From PLOWO2-12-38-17 sp963709355 (GTDB lineage Bacteria > Planctomycetota > Brocadiia > Brocadiales > Brocadiaceae), in the NCBI GenBank assembly GCA_963709355.1, contig CAVPVY010000005.1, positions 1,922,001 to 1,986,000 of the forward strand: a stretch of 64,000 bases of DNA, in the 5' to 3' direction. The translations under genes were made by a program, and so were the position numbers. A model generated the notes under the pieces. That model ran no database searches and was not told where the DNA came from. It saw only the letters and a program-made list of their open reading frames with translations. Each line of letters starts with the position of its first letter. Within the stretch, counting starts at the first letter, position 1. Below are positions 34,102 through 43,902 of the stretch, in pieces.

Positions 34102-34894
34102 ATGAAAATCGGATTTATTGGCGCAGCAAGAACTGTTACAAGCTCTTGCTATCATATTCAGACAAAAGATACTAATATCCTGGTTGATTGTGGTCTCTTT
34201 CAAGGCACGAAAAGCAGACGAAAAAAGGGAACTACTAACCCTTCCCCTTTAAACCGTCCGGAATAAACTACCTAATATTAACACATGCCCATTTGGTCCA
34301 CTCGGGCTTGTCCCTAAACTAATTAAGGATGGATTCAAATGTAAGATATTAAAAACAAAGGCCGCAGCAGATTTATGTGGTATCGTATTGTTTGATTCAG
34401 CACACATACATGAACGCAACGCCGAATGGGAAAATAAGCGGTTTATCAGGGCAGGCAAATCGGTTGCTGAGGCTTCGGTGAAAATAAACAAGCTTAAAAA
34501 TGCTGCAATATAATATCATCGCGCGGGATGTGTGAAGCAGAACGCATACGACACCACCTGAAACACAACTTATGGCGTCCTGAATGCAGTATCATATTTG
34601 TTGGATTTCAAGCGCAAGGTACTTTATGCAAAAGGATTATAGATATGGCAAAAACGATAAAAATATTTGGAGAGGACTTGCCGTAAACGCCAATATTTAT
34701 ACTATTTGCTGGCTTTCAGCGCACGCCGACCGTGATGAGTTGATTGATTGGCTCAACAAGTCCAGAAAAAAAACCCACTCGTGTCTTTGTAGTACACGGC
34801 TAAGAAAAAACTGCCATATATTTTGCAGAAACTGTTAAGAATCAATTACGCCTAAAACTCATGACCTCAGTATTGCCACTCCAATAACATGTAA
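34102..34894 (+). pseudogene. Metallo-beta-lactamase/beta-CASP RNA-processing exonuclease, decayed
   Basis: It starts MKIGFIGAARTVTSSCYHIQ and continues NILVDCGLFQGTK, then breaks. Later pieces are ILTHAHLVHSGLVPKLIKDG, IVLFDSAHIHERNAEWENKR, SRGMCEAERIRHHLKHNL and WLSAHADRDELIDWLNKSRK. These are the blocks of a beta-CASP exonuclease with the C-terminal RNA-specificity domain. Large parts between them are missing, the metal motif reads HAHLVH with Val in place of the catalytic Asp, and several stops interrupt the frame. It is next to the icd pseudogene and on the opposite strand. Confidence 0.75.
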
Positions 34895-34902
34895 TAATTC
34901 CC

Positions 34903-35205
34903 TTAAACCTCATAATCAACCACCCTCCGTTCTGCAACTACTTCTTTAATAAACGAAACAACTTTCTCATGTTCCGTATGTTTTTGATAAGCGTTCAGGT
35001 CATCCATATTTTTGAATTCAGAATATAACACAACATCTGCGGAAGCATCTGTATTAATAACGTTAATACCGACTTCAATATCCTTAATCACACTGATTTT
35101 ATTTTTTAGGGATTCCAGTAACTCCTTCATCTTCAGCGCATTTACAGTCTTTGTTGCACCACTTGTAAAATCTTTTAATTTCCACATTACAAGGTGTTTA
35201 ATCAT
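34903..35205 (-). CDS. Dabb (stress-responsive A/B barrel) family protein
   Basis: The 100-residue product begins MIKHLVMWKLKDFTSGATKT and contains KNKISVIKDIEVGINVINTD, DVVLYSEFKNMDDLNAYQKH and a closing VVSFIKEVVAERRVVDYEV. This is the dimeric alpha+beta barrel Dabb domain, found in stress-induced and some cyclase proteins. The ATG at 35205 overlaps the batE-like stop (ATGA), so it is the last gene of the Bat operon as transcribed. Its part in that operon is unclear. Confidence 0.85.
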   Translation of the reverse strand: MIKHLVMWKLKDFTSGATKTVNALKMKELLESLKNKISVIKDIEVGINVINTDASADVVLYSEFKNMDDLNAYQKHTEHEKVVSFIKEVVAERRVVDYEV

Positions 35206-36071
35206 ATTGTACCCACGTCCTTTTTCTGTAACCAACCGCCTCTGATTTCCTTGCTTATTTTCTCATCTGCACCTGCCTTTGTTACGTTATCCTGTTTTAC
35301 ACCAACAAAAACATATACCTTATACCAGCCATTTTTTTCATCTTTGACTATACATTCGGCACCGTTATGTATTTCAAACTTGGGTTCGTATTCTTCACCC
35401 GGTCCGTAACGTACCTGGCATTTTGTTGCAACAACAACACCATGTGTAACACCTTGTTCCTCATATATTTTAATACCTGTTGATACCACCGCAACGAACA
35501 AACAAGCTGAAAAACCTATTATTAACCTCTTAAGCCATGGATATTTTAATATAATCAACGACAGAATCAGCATCATTAAAACAACATAAAGGGAAACCGA
35601 TAGTAGAATAAGTTCATTTCTGCTCAATATAAAAAACCAGAAAAATATCCTCTTTACTACGACAGGAATCTCGTTAGATAATTCTTTATCCTCAATTGCG
35701 CTTTTTGCTAATCTCAGGTTAGCGTCCAAATCTGCGTTACGAGGCATGAGGCGCTGTGCCTTTCTATAGTTTAAAACTGCTCTACCCAACTCCTCCTGAC
35801 GATAATAGGCATTTCCAAGATTATAATAAATCTGACCATTTTCAAATCCATTAGACAATATTGTTTCATACTGTAATACTGCCTCTTTTAATTTTCGACT
35901 TGCCTCTTCTGTGTTTTTTGCTGCAATCAGTTTTGAAGCCTGTACGTAAATTTCATTTGCCTCAGCAAATAATCTTATTACATCATCCCTCGATAATGTA
36001 GAAGCATAAACCCCTCCTAAATTGAAAAAAAATATTGCAAATAAAAAAGGAAATATTAGACTACGTCTCAT
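35202..36071 (-). CDS. batE: BatE-like TPR/SH3 membrane protein
   Basis: Signal peptide or anchor at residues 1-23, then two TPR units (FENGQIYYNLGNAYYRQEEL, GRAVLNYRKAQRLMPRNADL), two transmembrane helices (LILLSVSLYVVLMMLILSLI, LIIGFSACLFVAVVSTGIKI), and a C-terminal SH3-like domain (KCQVRYGPGEEYEPKFEIHN, KNGWYKVYV). This order is that of BatE in Bacteroides aerotolerance operons. It overlaps batD by one base (TAATG). It probably works with BatA-D in an inner-membrane complex. Confidence 0.8.
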   Translation of the reverse strand: MRRSLIFPFLFAIFFFNLGGVYASTLSRDDVIRLFAEANEIYVQASKLIAAKNTEEASRKLKEAVLQYETILSNGFENGQIYYNLGNAYYRQEELGRAVLNYRKAQRLMPRNADLDANLRLAKSAIEDKELSNEIPVVVKRIFFWFFILSRNELILLSVSLYVVLMMLILSLIILKYPWLKRLIIGFSACLFVAVVSTGIKIYEEQGVTHGVVVATKCQVRYGPGEEYEPKFEIHNGAECIVKDEKNGWYKVYVFVGVKQDNVTKAGADEKISKEIRGGWLQKKDVGTI

Positions 36072-37909
36072 TACAATTGTTTCTCCAGTTTCGATATAAG
36101 CTGTTCCGCAAACTTTAAAGAATTAATCATCTCTCCCTTTGTCCCTTTGTCTTTTGAAAATCGCTTATATTCTAAATCACTCAGAAAGCTAGATATTTCT
36201 CCTATAAGTACGTCTCCCATCCCACGTTGTTTTAGTAATATATCAATATTGTCAGCAGAAGTACTCGCTGCAGAGATATTAAATTTATCCGCCAGATAGT
36301 CTGCAACAACCTTAGAAAGGGCTGAATAAAATTCTGTTGATGCATTCTCTGAAAGCGCAGATTTTGCGTGTGCCAATCTTCTTTTTGCCACACCGTGTGC
36401 CTGTCTGTCCCTTGCATATCCAACATCTGTTTGCAGTCTTTTTTTATGTCGGGTTATAAAAAAGGAAGCGGCGACAGCAATCGCTGGCACGGAAATACAT
36501 GCTATGAAAAATAGGCTTTTGTAAATAACATCTCCCTGATTCCTTAGTGATGATAAATTCGTCATGATAGGTAATATATCCTGCGTTAATATTCGCACCT
36601 GTTGTTTTAATGGAGCATCATGACTGGAAATCGTTAACTGTATCGGTATTTCTTGCTCACCTGATTCAACGACGATCGGAATTAGTTCTTTGGTCATCGT
36701 TTTGTACTGTCCTGCCTGAGGATCAAAAAAACTAAAAACAATTGCAGGGGCAAACTTAAGGTCAGCTTTTTGTGGTTCTATAACCTTACTGAAGGTTTTT
36801 CTTCCTCGAATCAATTCCTCTCTGTTTGTAACCTGTGTATCCGATTCAGCAGGATAAACCTTGAAATCATTTTCATTATTTAATATTAGTACTGGCTCGC
36901 TAATCGTCTGAATATTGCCATCGCCATACACTGATATTGAAAGCGTTATTGGGTCGCCTACTTTTACACGTTGTGTTTTTATGGATGCCTCCATGTTAAA
37001 GTTGCCCACTGCGCCATTGAAGTCTTTGGGTTTCCCCTGCTCCGGCAAAGATTTGACCTTCAAGGCAACTGCCTTAGTTACTCTCTCAACTGGATACCGT
37101 TTCTGTCCCTTTCCAAAAAACTCATCAAAAAAAGAATTGTCGAAATAACTACCATAAGGGTTATTCTGGCGTTCCCTCCTTTGCTGGACAACCAGATTAA
37201 ATTTCAACCTCGCAGGTGTTATTGTTAATTCTCCGGAAATCATTGGAAAAACAGCGGAACGCAGCTCTAACACATTGTAAACGATTCCATCGCGAACAAT
37301 TTCGTACTGCCTCTGGTCTCCCAGTTTTTCCTCCATAAAGTTTTTTACCGAGGGCGCTGTGTATTCTATATCGCTAATTGGCAATCCCTTTTGAAAATAA
37401 AATTTAAAGGAAAGCACAACCTGCTCATATATATATGCTTCATTTTTATCCGCACTTAATTCTACAAGAACAAGTTTCTCAAAATCAGGCAGGGATGTTT
37501 GAGGTGCAGTTTGCGCATCAGCCACCTCAACACTTATAGAACCGGATGTGTAAGTCTTTCCTTTGTAATCAACACTGGATGGTCCGATAGTAAACTTACC
37601 TTTCGCGATAGGCTGTAATACATAGGTGTAACTTTTACTGACAGAAACAGCGCCATTAATGATACTTGTTTGTGCAGAAATCTTTGGTCCATATAACAAA
37701 CTAAATCCTTCCACGCTTGGGAAAGCCGGTGGAGCTGTATCCTGTGTGCCATCAATTGTAAGAGTTAATTGTAATTGGTCGCTTAACGTTAAAACATTTC
37801 GATTAACTGATGCAACCAAACTAATATCTTGCGCAAACACCCTTGCAACACACACAAACAGCATTATTACCGCAAGACTCAGGCTAAAACATCTAGTAAA
37901 CATTCTCAT
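36071..37909 (-). CDS. batD: BatD-like oxygen-tolerance protein
   Basis: A 612-residue envelope protein with a signal peptide (LSLAVIMLFVCVARVFAQ), an extracytoplasmic region of repeated beta-sandwich units (FSLLYGPKISAQTSIINGAV, SYTYVLQPIAKGKFTIGPSS, VTKAVALKVKSLPEQG), and one transmembrane helix near residue 470 (SLFFIACISVPAIAVAASFF). The cytoplasmic tail is helical (LSKVVADYLADKFNISAAST, FLSDLEYKRFSKDKGTKGEM). This matches the BatD family. The frame may start at either of two close ATGs (37909, 37903). Confidence 0.85.
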   Translation of the reverse strand: MRMFTRCFSLSLAVIMLFVCVARVFAQDISLVASVNRNVLTLSDQLQLTLTIDGTQDTAPPAFPSVEGFSLLYGPKISAQTSIINGAVSVSKSYTYVLQPIAKGKFTIGPSSVDYKGKTYTSGSISVEVADAQTAPQTSLPDFEKLVLVELSADKNEAYIYEQVVLSFKFYFQKGLPISDIEYTAPSVKNFMEEKLGDQRQYEIVRDGIVYNVLELRSAVFPMISGELTITPARLKFNLVVQQRRERQNNPYGSYFDNSFFDEFFGKGQKRYPVERVTKAVALKVKSLPEQGKPKDFNGAVGNFNMEASIKTQRVKVGDPITLSISVYGDGNIQTISEPVLILNNENDFKVYPAESDTQVTNREELIRGRKTFSKVIEPQKADLKFAPAIVFSFFDPQAGQYKTMTKELIPIVVESGEQEIPIQLTISSHDAPLKQQVRILTQDILPIMTNLSSLRNQGDVIYKSLFFIACISVPAIAVAASFFITRHKKRLQTDVGYARDRQAHGVAKRRLAHAKSALSENASTEFYSALSKVVADYLADKFNISAASTSADNIDILLKQRGMGDVLIGEISSFLSDLEYKRFSKDKGTKGEMINSLKFAEQLISKLEKQL

Positions 37910-38034
37910 ACCAAAACAACCTCGCTAGAGAAGATAAACAATGTTAAATAAACGTTGGGCGCCAGGGCGAAATGTTCTTGTTTTGGAGTTGAATGTGTCA
38001 TATTTATTATGCCAATATAACCTTTTAAATAAAA

Positions 38035-38889
38035 TTACCAATCCTTTTCCACGGATTTATGCTGTACACGTTGTTTATCACTTACCATACCCCTTGATTG
38101 TCTTTCGGACTGATTTAATGCATTAAGCAAACGTTCGGCTTCTTCCTCTGACATTTGTCTCTGACCCTGAGCTTGTAACTGCTTTTGTTGATCCAAAAGC
38201 TGGTTTTCCTGTTTACTTTCTTCGGTCTGATTAGTGGACTTATCACGCCTGTCTTTATTTTCCTGACCGGTTTCTTCGGATTCAGATTGTTTTTTATCTT
38301 CTTGCGATTCCTGTTTATCCTCGCCTTTATTTTCTTCAGATTGCTTATCATCTTTTTTGCTCTCTTCTTTCTGCTGTTGGTCTTTCTGCTTCTCGCTCTG
38401 CTGTTGTTGCTCCTGTTCTTGCATCTTTTTTTCAATAAATTCATGATTATATCTCGCATCGTTTTTCAAAATTTCAAGGTTTTCAGTATCTTTATTCTCG
38501 ATTTCTTCAACATAATCTATGACTTTTTTATAACAATCAAGAGCCTCTTTCATTTTACCCTGGCGATAAAGGGTATTGCCTAAATTAAAACATGACTTTG
38601 CCCTCATTTCAGTATTTTCAGATTTTACACCCTTCTCAAATAACTGAAGCGCTTCATCGTATTTGTCTCTTTTATACTGAACGTCGGCAATATTGAAATC
38701 CAGCTCGGGTTTTCCCGGGGAGTCTATCTGTGCATTTACATATCTTTCCAGCGCCTCGTCATATTTGCCTTTATTGTAAAGGATGTTTCCTTCCCTAATT
38801 TTATCGGCAAGCGGGTCTATCCATCCTAATAAAACACAACTGAAAAACAAAACCACAAATAAATTCAATCTGCAAACCCAGTTATTCAT
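38035..38889 (-). CDS. batC: BatC-like TPR protein
   Basis: A signal sequence (LNLFVVLFFSCVLLGWI) leads into three TPRs between residues 30 and 125 (GNILYNKGKYDEALERYVNA, CFNLGNTLYRQGKMKEALDC). The rest, residues 135-284, is a very low-complexity Glu/Gln/Lys/Ser region (EQEQQQQSEKQKDQQQKEES) ending in a short helix EEEAERLLNALNQSE. This is the BatC layout. The low-complexity part creates a hydrophobic frame on the other strand that is not a gene. It is 140 bases from batB. Confidence 0.82.
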   Translation of the reverse strand: MNNWVCRLNLFVVLFFSCVLLGWIDPLADKIREGNILYNKGKYDEALERYVNAQIDSPGKPELDFNIADVQYKRDKYDEALQLFEKGVKSENTEMRAKSCFNLGNTLYRQGKMKEALDCYKKVIDYVEEIENKDTENLEILKNDARYNHEFIEKKMQEQEQQQQSEKQKDQQQKEESKKDDKQSEENKGEDKQESQEDKKQSESEETGQENKDRRDKSTNQTEESKQENQLLDQQKQLQAQGQRQMSEEEAERLLNALNQSERQSRGMVSDKQRVQHKSVEKDW

Positions 38890-39029
38890 ACTTATAAATT
38901 AAACCTCTATTTTAATCTGTCCGTCTGACACAATAAGTACGAGTAAAGAAATATTAATTCTCCAACATTTGGAAAGATCAATTTCCCAGACACACTTTTT
39001 ATTTCATATCAAACTACAAAATACATCTA

Positions 39030-40046
39030 TCACGAACCAAGGTTAATTGTCTTCTTTCTATTAGTCAAAAAACCTTCTACAGATATAAACGCTAGTGCAA
39101 TAAATAATGGAATCTGGTAACGATTTACATATCTTTTTACACGCTGTGTTTTATATGTTGTGTCTTCTATCTTTGAAATACTCTCCCTGTAAATTTTTTC
39201 TAAACCCCACTTTGTCCCATAGGCTGGGGTATAAACCCCGCCTGTTTCCAAGGCAATTTTGTTTAAGGTGATTTCATCAAGCCTTGATTTGATTACCTGA
39301 CCCTGCCTATCCTTAAATAACGTCTCATTACCGCTCTCGTCTTTAACCTTAATATAAGAACCGTCCTTTTTCCCGACACCTACAGTGTAAATAACAACGC
39401 CCCGCTCTTTTGCCTTTGCGGCGGCTTTTAGAGGTTCGCCCTCATGATTCTCACCGTCAGTAATCAATATAATAACTTTGCGATTCTTTGAGTTTGCCTC
39501 AAATGTATCAATTCCTCTTTCTATTGCTTCAGCGAGGGCAGTGCCTCCAAGCGGGATAATATTTGTGTTTACATCATTCAAAAAGAGGCGAAAGGCGCCG
39601 TAATCAGAAGTAAGCGGGCAGTAAGTAAACGCCGTGCCAGAAAATACAACTAGACTAATCCGATCCCCCTCCAAGTTATTTAATAAATCTTCAACCTCTC
39701 TTTTTGCTACTTCCAACCTGTTTGGTTTAACGTCATCCGCCAGCATGCTTCTTGAAGTATCAACAGCAATCGCTATATCAACACCTTTCCTTTCAACTTC
39801 CTCCCAGTGGTAACCCCACTTGGGCTCAATTAGTGCAAATACCATGAAAAGCACACCTGTGATTACCAGCAGCGCCTTAATCCACTGCTTTTTTTTGCTA
39901 ATCGGGAACCAAACTTTCTGTAATAATTCCACGCTTGCAAATCTATTCAAATCACTTATGTTTTTCCTGAAGGCAAGAAAGTAACCGATTAACAACACTA
40001 ATATAACTGGAAGTAAATAAAGATAGTTTAAATTACCGTATTTCAT
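39030..40046 (-). CDS. batB: BatB-like von Willebrand A domain membrane protein
   Basis: Two N-terminal membrane helices (YLYLLPVILVLLIGYFLAF, ALLVITGVLFMVFALIEP) precede a VWA domain at about residues 85-290. Its metal site (MIDAS) residues are DTSRSMLADD, the Thr in PLGGTALAEA and the Asp in ITDGENHEGEP. A last helix (YQIPLFIALAFISVEGF) closes the protein. It overlaps batA by four bases (ATGA). VWA proteins of this group pair with MoxR ATPases to assemble or activate enzymes. Confidence 0.88.
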   Translation of the reverse strand: MKYGNLNYLYLLPVILVLLIGYFLAFRKNISDLNRFASVELLQKVWFPISKKKQWIKALLVITGVLFMVFALIEPKWGYHWEEVERKGVDIAIAVDTSRSMLADDVKPNRLEVAKREVEDLLNNLEGDRISLVVFSGTAFTYCPLTSDYGAFRLFLNDVNTNIIPLGGTALAEAIERGIDTFEANSKNRKVIILITDGENHEGEPLKAAAKAKERGVVIYTVGVGKKDGSYIKVKDESGNETLFKDRQGQVIKSRLDEITLNKIALETGGVYTPAYGTKWGLEKIYRESISKIEDTTYKTQRVKRYVNRYQIPLFIALAFISVEGFLTNRKKTINLGS

Positions 40047-41041
40047 GGTATTTTTCTAAATCGGGTCTTTGCCAACCCTACCTCAAACAACAATAAACCA
40101 AAAGCTGGTAACAAGAAGTATGGGAACAACTCATTATATTCAGTGTATTGAGTAACCTCTGATTCTGTTTTTTCCAGTTTGTCTATCTGGCTGTAAATTT
40201 CTTTAAGAGACTCTGTATCCGTTGCCCTGTAATATTTTCCGTCAGTTATTTTTGCTATCTCAGTGAGAGCCTCATCATCAATATCAATTTTAACCTGTTT
40301 TATTACCCTGTTGCCGAATATATCTACCGCTGGAAACGGCGCTAAACCCTTCGTTCCTGCACCTACAGTATAAATCTTAATACCAAACGTCCTGGCAATC
40401 TCAGCGGCAGTAAAGGGGTCTATTTCTCCAGCATTATTTCTTCCATCAGTCAGCAGGATAATTACCTTGCTTTTTACTTTTGTGTTCTTTAATCTGTCTA
40501 CAGACGAAGCGATGGCCGAACCTATCGCAGTACCATCTTCAATCATTCCAATATCCACTTTCTCTAAAAGCTGTAATAACATTCCATAGTCAAGTGTTAA
40601 CGGACACTGTGTGTATGCACGACCCGCAAAAATTACAAGACCAATGCGGTCATTGGTACGTTTCTTTATGAACTCCTTTACTACCTCTTTAACTACATAT
40701 AGTCTGTTATATCTTCTGCCACCTATATCAAAATCTTCAGCCAGCATACTCCCGGAAATATCAACAGTAAGCACTATATCAACTCCTTCAGTAGTCACCC
40801 TGGTCTGCTCATTACCATACTGAGGTCTTGCCAGAGCAACAATAATTAATACAACAACTATAGACCGAATTACGATTAATAAGTGCCTGTACCGCTGAAA
40901 AAACGAGGGTTTCAGCTTCTTTACAATCCCCAAAGAAGGGAAAAGGATATAACTTTTCCTATGCCGGAAGTAAAAATAAATTAAAGGTGGAATTATTACA
41001 AATATTAGTATTAGTAATAAAGTATCGCGAAATATCATCAA
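40043..41041 (-). CDS. batA: BatA-like von Willebrand A domain membrane protein
   Basis: A paralogue of BatB: helices at residues 6-24 and 55-71, a VWA domain with MIDAS DISGSMLAEDFDIG, Thr in EDGTAIGSAIASS and Asp in LLTDGRNNAGEIDP, and a C-terminal helix (LFPYFLLPAFGLLLFEVGLA). It keeps the perfect D-x-S-x-S core. The start has no strong Shine-Dalgarno. A 30-base gap separates it from the unknown gene upstream. Confidence 0.88.
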   Translation of the reverse strand: MMIFRDTLLLILIFVIIPPLIYFYFRHRKSYILFPSLGIVKKLKPSFFQRYRHLLIVIRSIVVVLIIVALARPQYGNEQTRVTTEGVDIVLTVDISGSMLAEDFDIGGRRYNRLYVVKEVVKEFIKKRTNDRIGLVIFAGRAYTQCPLTLDYGMLLQLLEKVDIGMIEDGTAIGSAIASSVDRLKNTKVKSKVIILLTDGRNNAGEIDPFTAAEIARTFGIKIYTVGAGTKGLAPFPAVDIFGNRVIKQVKIDIDDEALTEIAKITDGKYYRATDTESLKEIYSQIDKLEKTESEVTQYTEYNELFPYFLLPAFGLLLFEVGLAKTRFRKIP

Positions 41042-41070
41042 AACTAAAGAACTCTTAGATTATAATTAAA

Positions 41071-41580
41071 TTAAGCCAATATTTGTGCTTGTTCACCGTT
41101 TTTAATAGCATTCCAAAAAGACATTTCTGAAAATTCATTTTCTATCATAACATCTGCCATCGTTTTAAGCGCTATATGCGAAGTCTTAAGAAGCGCCTCT
41201 AAGCCTTTTCCAGAAGCGAAATATCTATTTATAATTAATTTATCCTGATTATATAGCCTGGCACCAGCAAGCTCTTTTTTAGCACCCATATTCGATTCAT
41301 ATTCCATTAGAATACCATTATCCACATAACTTAAACTGATACGAACATTAGCACCGTTTATATCCAGAAACGGAATTTGGTGTTTTTTGGACAGGATTCC
41401 CTTTATCTCCGGAGTCTTATAGATATCCCACAAGATTTGTAAATTTCGCTTTAGTCTCAGACTTTCATTATTTGAAATTTCACGCATTTGTACCTTCGAA
41501 GTTCTTTTAACGCTCCTTGCAGTTACAGTCTTTTCATGCTTTAAATATTCATCTAAAAATTTTTCTGGTACTTTTACCAT
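41071..41580 (-). CDS. Unknown protein within the Bat operon
   Basis: I do not recognise this gene. The ATG at 41580 has AAAAGGG at eight bases and gives 169 residues starting MVKVPEKFLDEYLKHEKTVT; the frame opens 27 bases earlier. There is no signal peptide or membrane helix, so it should be cytoplasmic. An N-terminal basic stretch (RSVKRTSKVQMREI) precedes an alpha/beta-looking part (VRISLSYVDNGILMEYESNM, then LALLKTSHIALKTMADVM-like helices). It lies in order between the DUF4381-like gene and batA, a position where I know of no conserved gene. Confidence 0.65.
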   Translation of the reverse strand: MVKVPEKFLDEYLKHEKTVTARSVKRTSKVQMREISNNESLRLKRNLQILWDIYKTPEIKGILSKKHQIPFLDINGANVRISLSYVDNGILMEYESNMGAKKELAGARLYNQDKLIINRYFASGKGLEALLKTSHIALKTMADVMIENEFSEMSFWNAIKNGEQAQILA

Positions 41581-41785
41581 ATCTTTACCCTTTTCAATAA
41601 GATTCAAAATATTTAAATGTACAATTAGTTATATTTCTGCCCCTGACAATAAAACAACCCTATTTAACTTTAAATCACAGAATCAACAGATAACCCTGAC
41701 CAATTTAATAATCTTATTACAAACACGTTTTACCCAAGAATCCCTGATGCCAGATATACTTTTAAACAACACACGCAATCAGTCT

Positions 41786-42838
41786 CTATCGCTTTAAAGT
41801 CACCTCCTTTTCTTCCATTATCTGTCTTGTCTCATCTATCAATCGTTTCGCTAAGTCATAAGTTTCTTTAGCCTCTATTCTGGATGGTTTATATTTTGCG
41901 TATTTTACCATGTCGCAGTGTTCTAGGAACTCCTGAACTAATACCTTATGATTGTCTTCCAGCTTATCTGTATGCGCCATTTCTTCAAGGAATTCTTCTG
42001 TTGTACGCTCTGGCGCCAATAAACCAAATCGGTTTTCGATATATTGCCGCAAAATATCATTAATGCGATAATAATATTCTTTAGCTAAACCTTTAGCAAG
42101 TAAGTCTTCTTTTAGCAAATTGCCAAGCATTTCGTAAGCAATTTCATGCGGTGTTCTATAAATGTATTCAAATTTCTGTTCTTCCTTTTGTTTCTTGCGT
42201 TTACCTATCAACCAGTATATTGCACCTCCAATTAAAAATATTCCTAGTCCGGCAGCAATCCATATTATCAGTCTTGTAAAACTTGTTGATATACCCATAG
42301 GAGGAACTATGTCCTTTATATCACTTGCAGTTTCTCCCTCTTTCATTACACCCTTAACATCAATTATTATTTCATTTGTAGTAACCTCATTTTCGCCGTG
42401 TGCATCCTTATATTTTATTTTCAACCGTGGGATTGTTTGCCTGCCAATCTCATATGTAGTTAACACATAATAACGCTTTATTACAAAATAATCATCTTTT
42501 TCTCTTTCAGGCTCTTTGATTCCACCGGTTTTTTTCACGGTAAATACGCCTATTTGTTCTAACTCAGGAAATTGTATATTAACATCACCGCTATACCTCA
42601 CCAGAATTTCATACTTTACTTTATCACCAATCGTAATCTCATTTTTATCAACATTTGCAAGCGATGCCACTTTTGCTAGTGTCTTTTTATTATCCGTTTC
42701 CTGGGCAAGAAGCAAATTCCCAGAGAATTTCAGCGAAAGACCAAATGATAATAGAAACAAAATAACAATGAATAATAAAAAATGCCTTCTTATTGTCATA
42801 ATCCAGTCTAATTTGAATACACCAGCAATAGATACCAT
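41786..42838 (-). CDS. Membrane protein: BatD-like sensor half fused to DUF4381-like half
   Basis: After an N-terminal signal/anchor (RRHFLLFIVILFLLSFGLSL), residues 60-165 form a beta-rich extracytoplasmic domain like a single BatD unit (EITIGDKVKYEILVRYSGDV, YYVLTTYEIGRQTIPRLKIK). A transmembrane helix follows at about 200 (LIIWIAAGLGIFLIGGAIYW), then a cytoplasmic helical part (YRTPHEIAYEMLGNLLKEDL, YYRINDILRQYIENRFGLLA, ERTTEEFLEE) like DUF4381 proteins of MoxR operons. The start may be 42838 or the ATG at 42799. It probably links the membrane VWA proteins with the MoxR/DUF58 pair. Confidence 0.75.
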   Translation of the reverse strand: MVSIAGVFKLDWIMTIRRHFLLFIVILFLLSFGLSLKFSGNLLLAQETDNKKTLAKVASLANVDKNEITIGDKVKYEILVRYSGDVNIQFPELEQIGVFTVKKTGGIKEPEREKDDYFVIKRYYVLTTYEIGRQTIPRLKIKYKDAHGENEVTTNEIIIDVKGVMKEGETASDIKDIVPPMGISTSFTRLIIWIAAGLGIFLIGGAIYWLIGKRKKQKEEQKFEYIYRTPHEIAYEMLGNLLKEDLLAKGLAKEYYYRINDILRQYIENRFGLLAPERTTEEFLEEMAHTDKLEDNHKVLVQEFLEHCDMVKYAKYKPSRIEAKETYDLAKRLIDETRQIMEEKEVTLKR

Positions 42839-42997
42839 AAAACTCGCTATATTAAGTTAGATGTTGATATTAATTCAGCATGCCTTTACCTGTAATACCA
42901 AACCTGTTTAAGAATCTATTTGAGATTCCTGAGCATCAAGTTAAATCCTTCACAGCCACTTTTCTCTGCTCAGTGCTTAAGCTCAGAATAGCGTTCG

Positions 42998-43873
42998 TTA
43001 GTATCTTTTTTCTCTAATCCTGAAAAATCGAATAATCGGTTCCACATAATGCTTGCCTGTATTAATGACAATTTCATCTATACCCATTGACCGGAACAGC
43101 CGCGATCTTTCCTGCTGAACTTTATTTGCCAAAGCTCCAAATTCCTTTCTTGCCAGAGGATTTGATGTATCTAACAGAAGTGTTTCGCCAGATTCTGCAT
43201 CTTTTAATTCAACCATACCGACATCTGGTAACTCCTGCTCTCTGGGGTCAACAACAGTGACAGATATTATATCATGTTTTTTATTTGCTATACGTAATGC
43301 ATGTTCATAATTATTCGCCAGAAAATCGGAGACAACAAAAGAAATCGCCCGCCTCGAGGATATCTTCTTCAGATACTCCAGGGCAACAGAAATATCTGTC
43401 CCCCTTCCTGAAGGTTTTGAACATAAAAGCTCCCTTATAACCCTGAATACATATTTCGGACCTTTTTTTGGCGGCAAGAATTTCTCAATCTTGTCTGTAA
43501 ACATAATCATTCCGACCTTGTCATTATTTCTTATAGCAGAAAAGGCCAGGAGCGCACATATTTCTGTCGCAATTTCATTTTTCAAATGTCTAACTGATCC
43601 AAAATTACCAGAGGCGCTTACATCAACAAGAAGCATAACAGTTAATTCGCGTTCTTCAACGTATCGCTTAACAAATGGTCTACCCATTCGCGCGGTTACA
43701 TTCCAGTCAATAGTTCGAATTTCATCGCCAGGCTGGTATTCTCTTACTTCCTCAAATTCCATACCGCGTCCTTTAAAAACACTGTGATACTCACCTATAA
43801 ACGCCTCATCCACAAGACGACGTGTGTGTATCTGTATGTGCTTTATCTTTTTTAGTGTATCTTTTGAAATCAT
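42998..43873 (-). CDS. DUF58 family protein
   Basis: A 291-residue protein with the DUF58 signature FKGRGMEFEEVREYQPGDEI and RTIDWNVTARMGRPFVK at residues 33-75, followed by a VWA-like fold (LTVMLLVDVSASGNFGSV, ISFVVSDFLANNYEHALRIA). It has no membrane segment. It lies directly after moxR and, with MoxR, forms the conserved head of such operons; the pair acts as a chaperone-like module on client enzymes. Confidence 0.9.
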   Translation of the reverse strand: MISKDTLKKIKHIQIHTRRLVDEAFIGEYHSVFKGRGMEFEEVREYQPGDEIRTIDWNVTARMGRPFVKRYVEERELTVMLLVDVSASGNFGSVRHLKNEIATEICALLAFSAIRNNDKVGMIMFTDKIEKFLPPKKGPKYVFRVIRELLCSKPSGRGTDISVALEYLKKISSRRAISFVVSDFLANNYEHALRIANKKHDIISVTVVDPREQELPDVGMVELKDAESGETLLLDTSNPLARKEFGALANKVQQERSRLFRSMGIDEIVINTGKHYVEPIIRFFRIREKRY

Positions 43874-43902
43874 AAAAATATCTGAAAAGACGTAATTTGG
43901 TA

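Noticed and set aside
38185..38583. Plus-strand highly hydrophobic frame
   Set aside because: Mirror of the Glu/Gln/Lys-rich tail of batC; no start signal.
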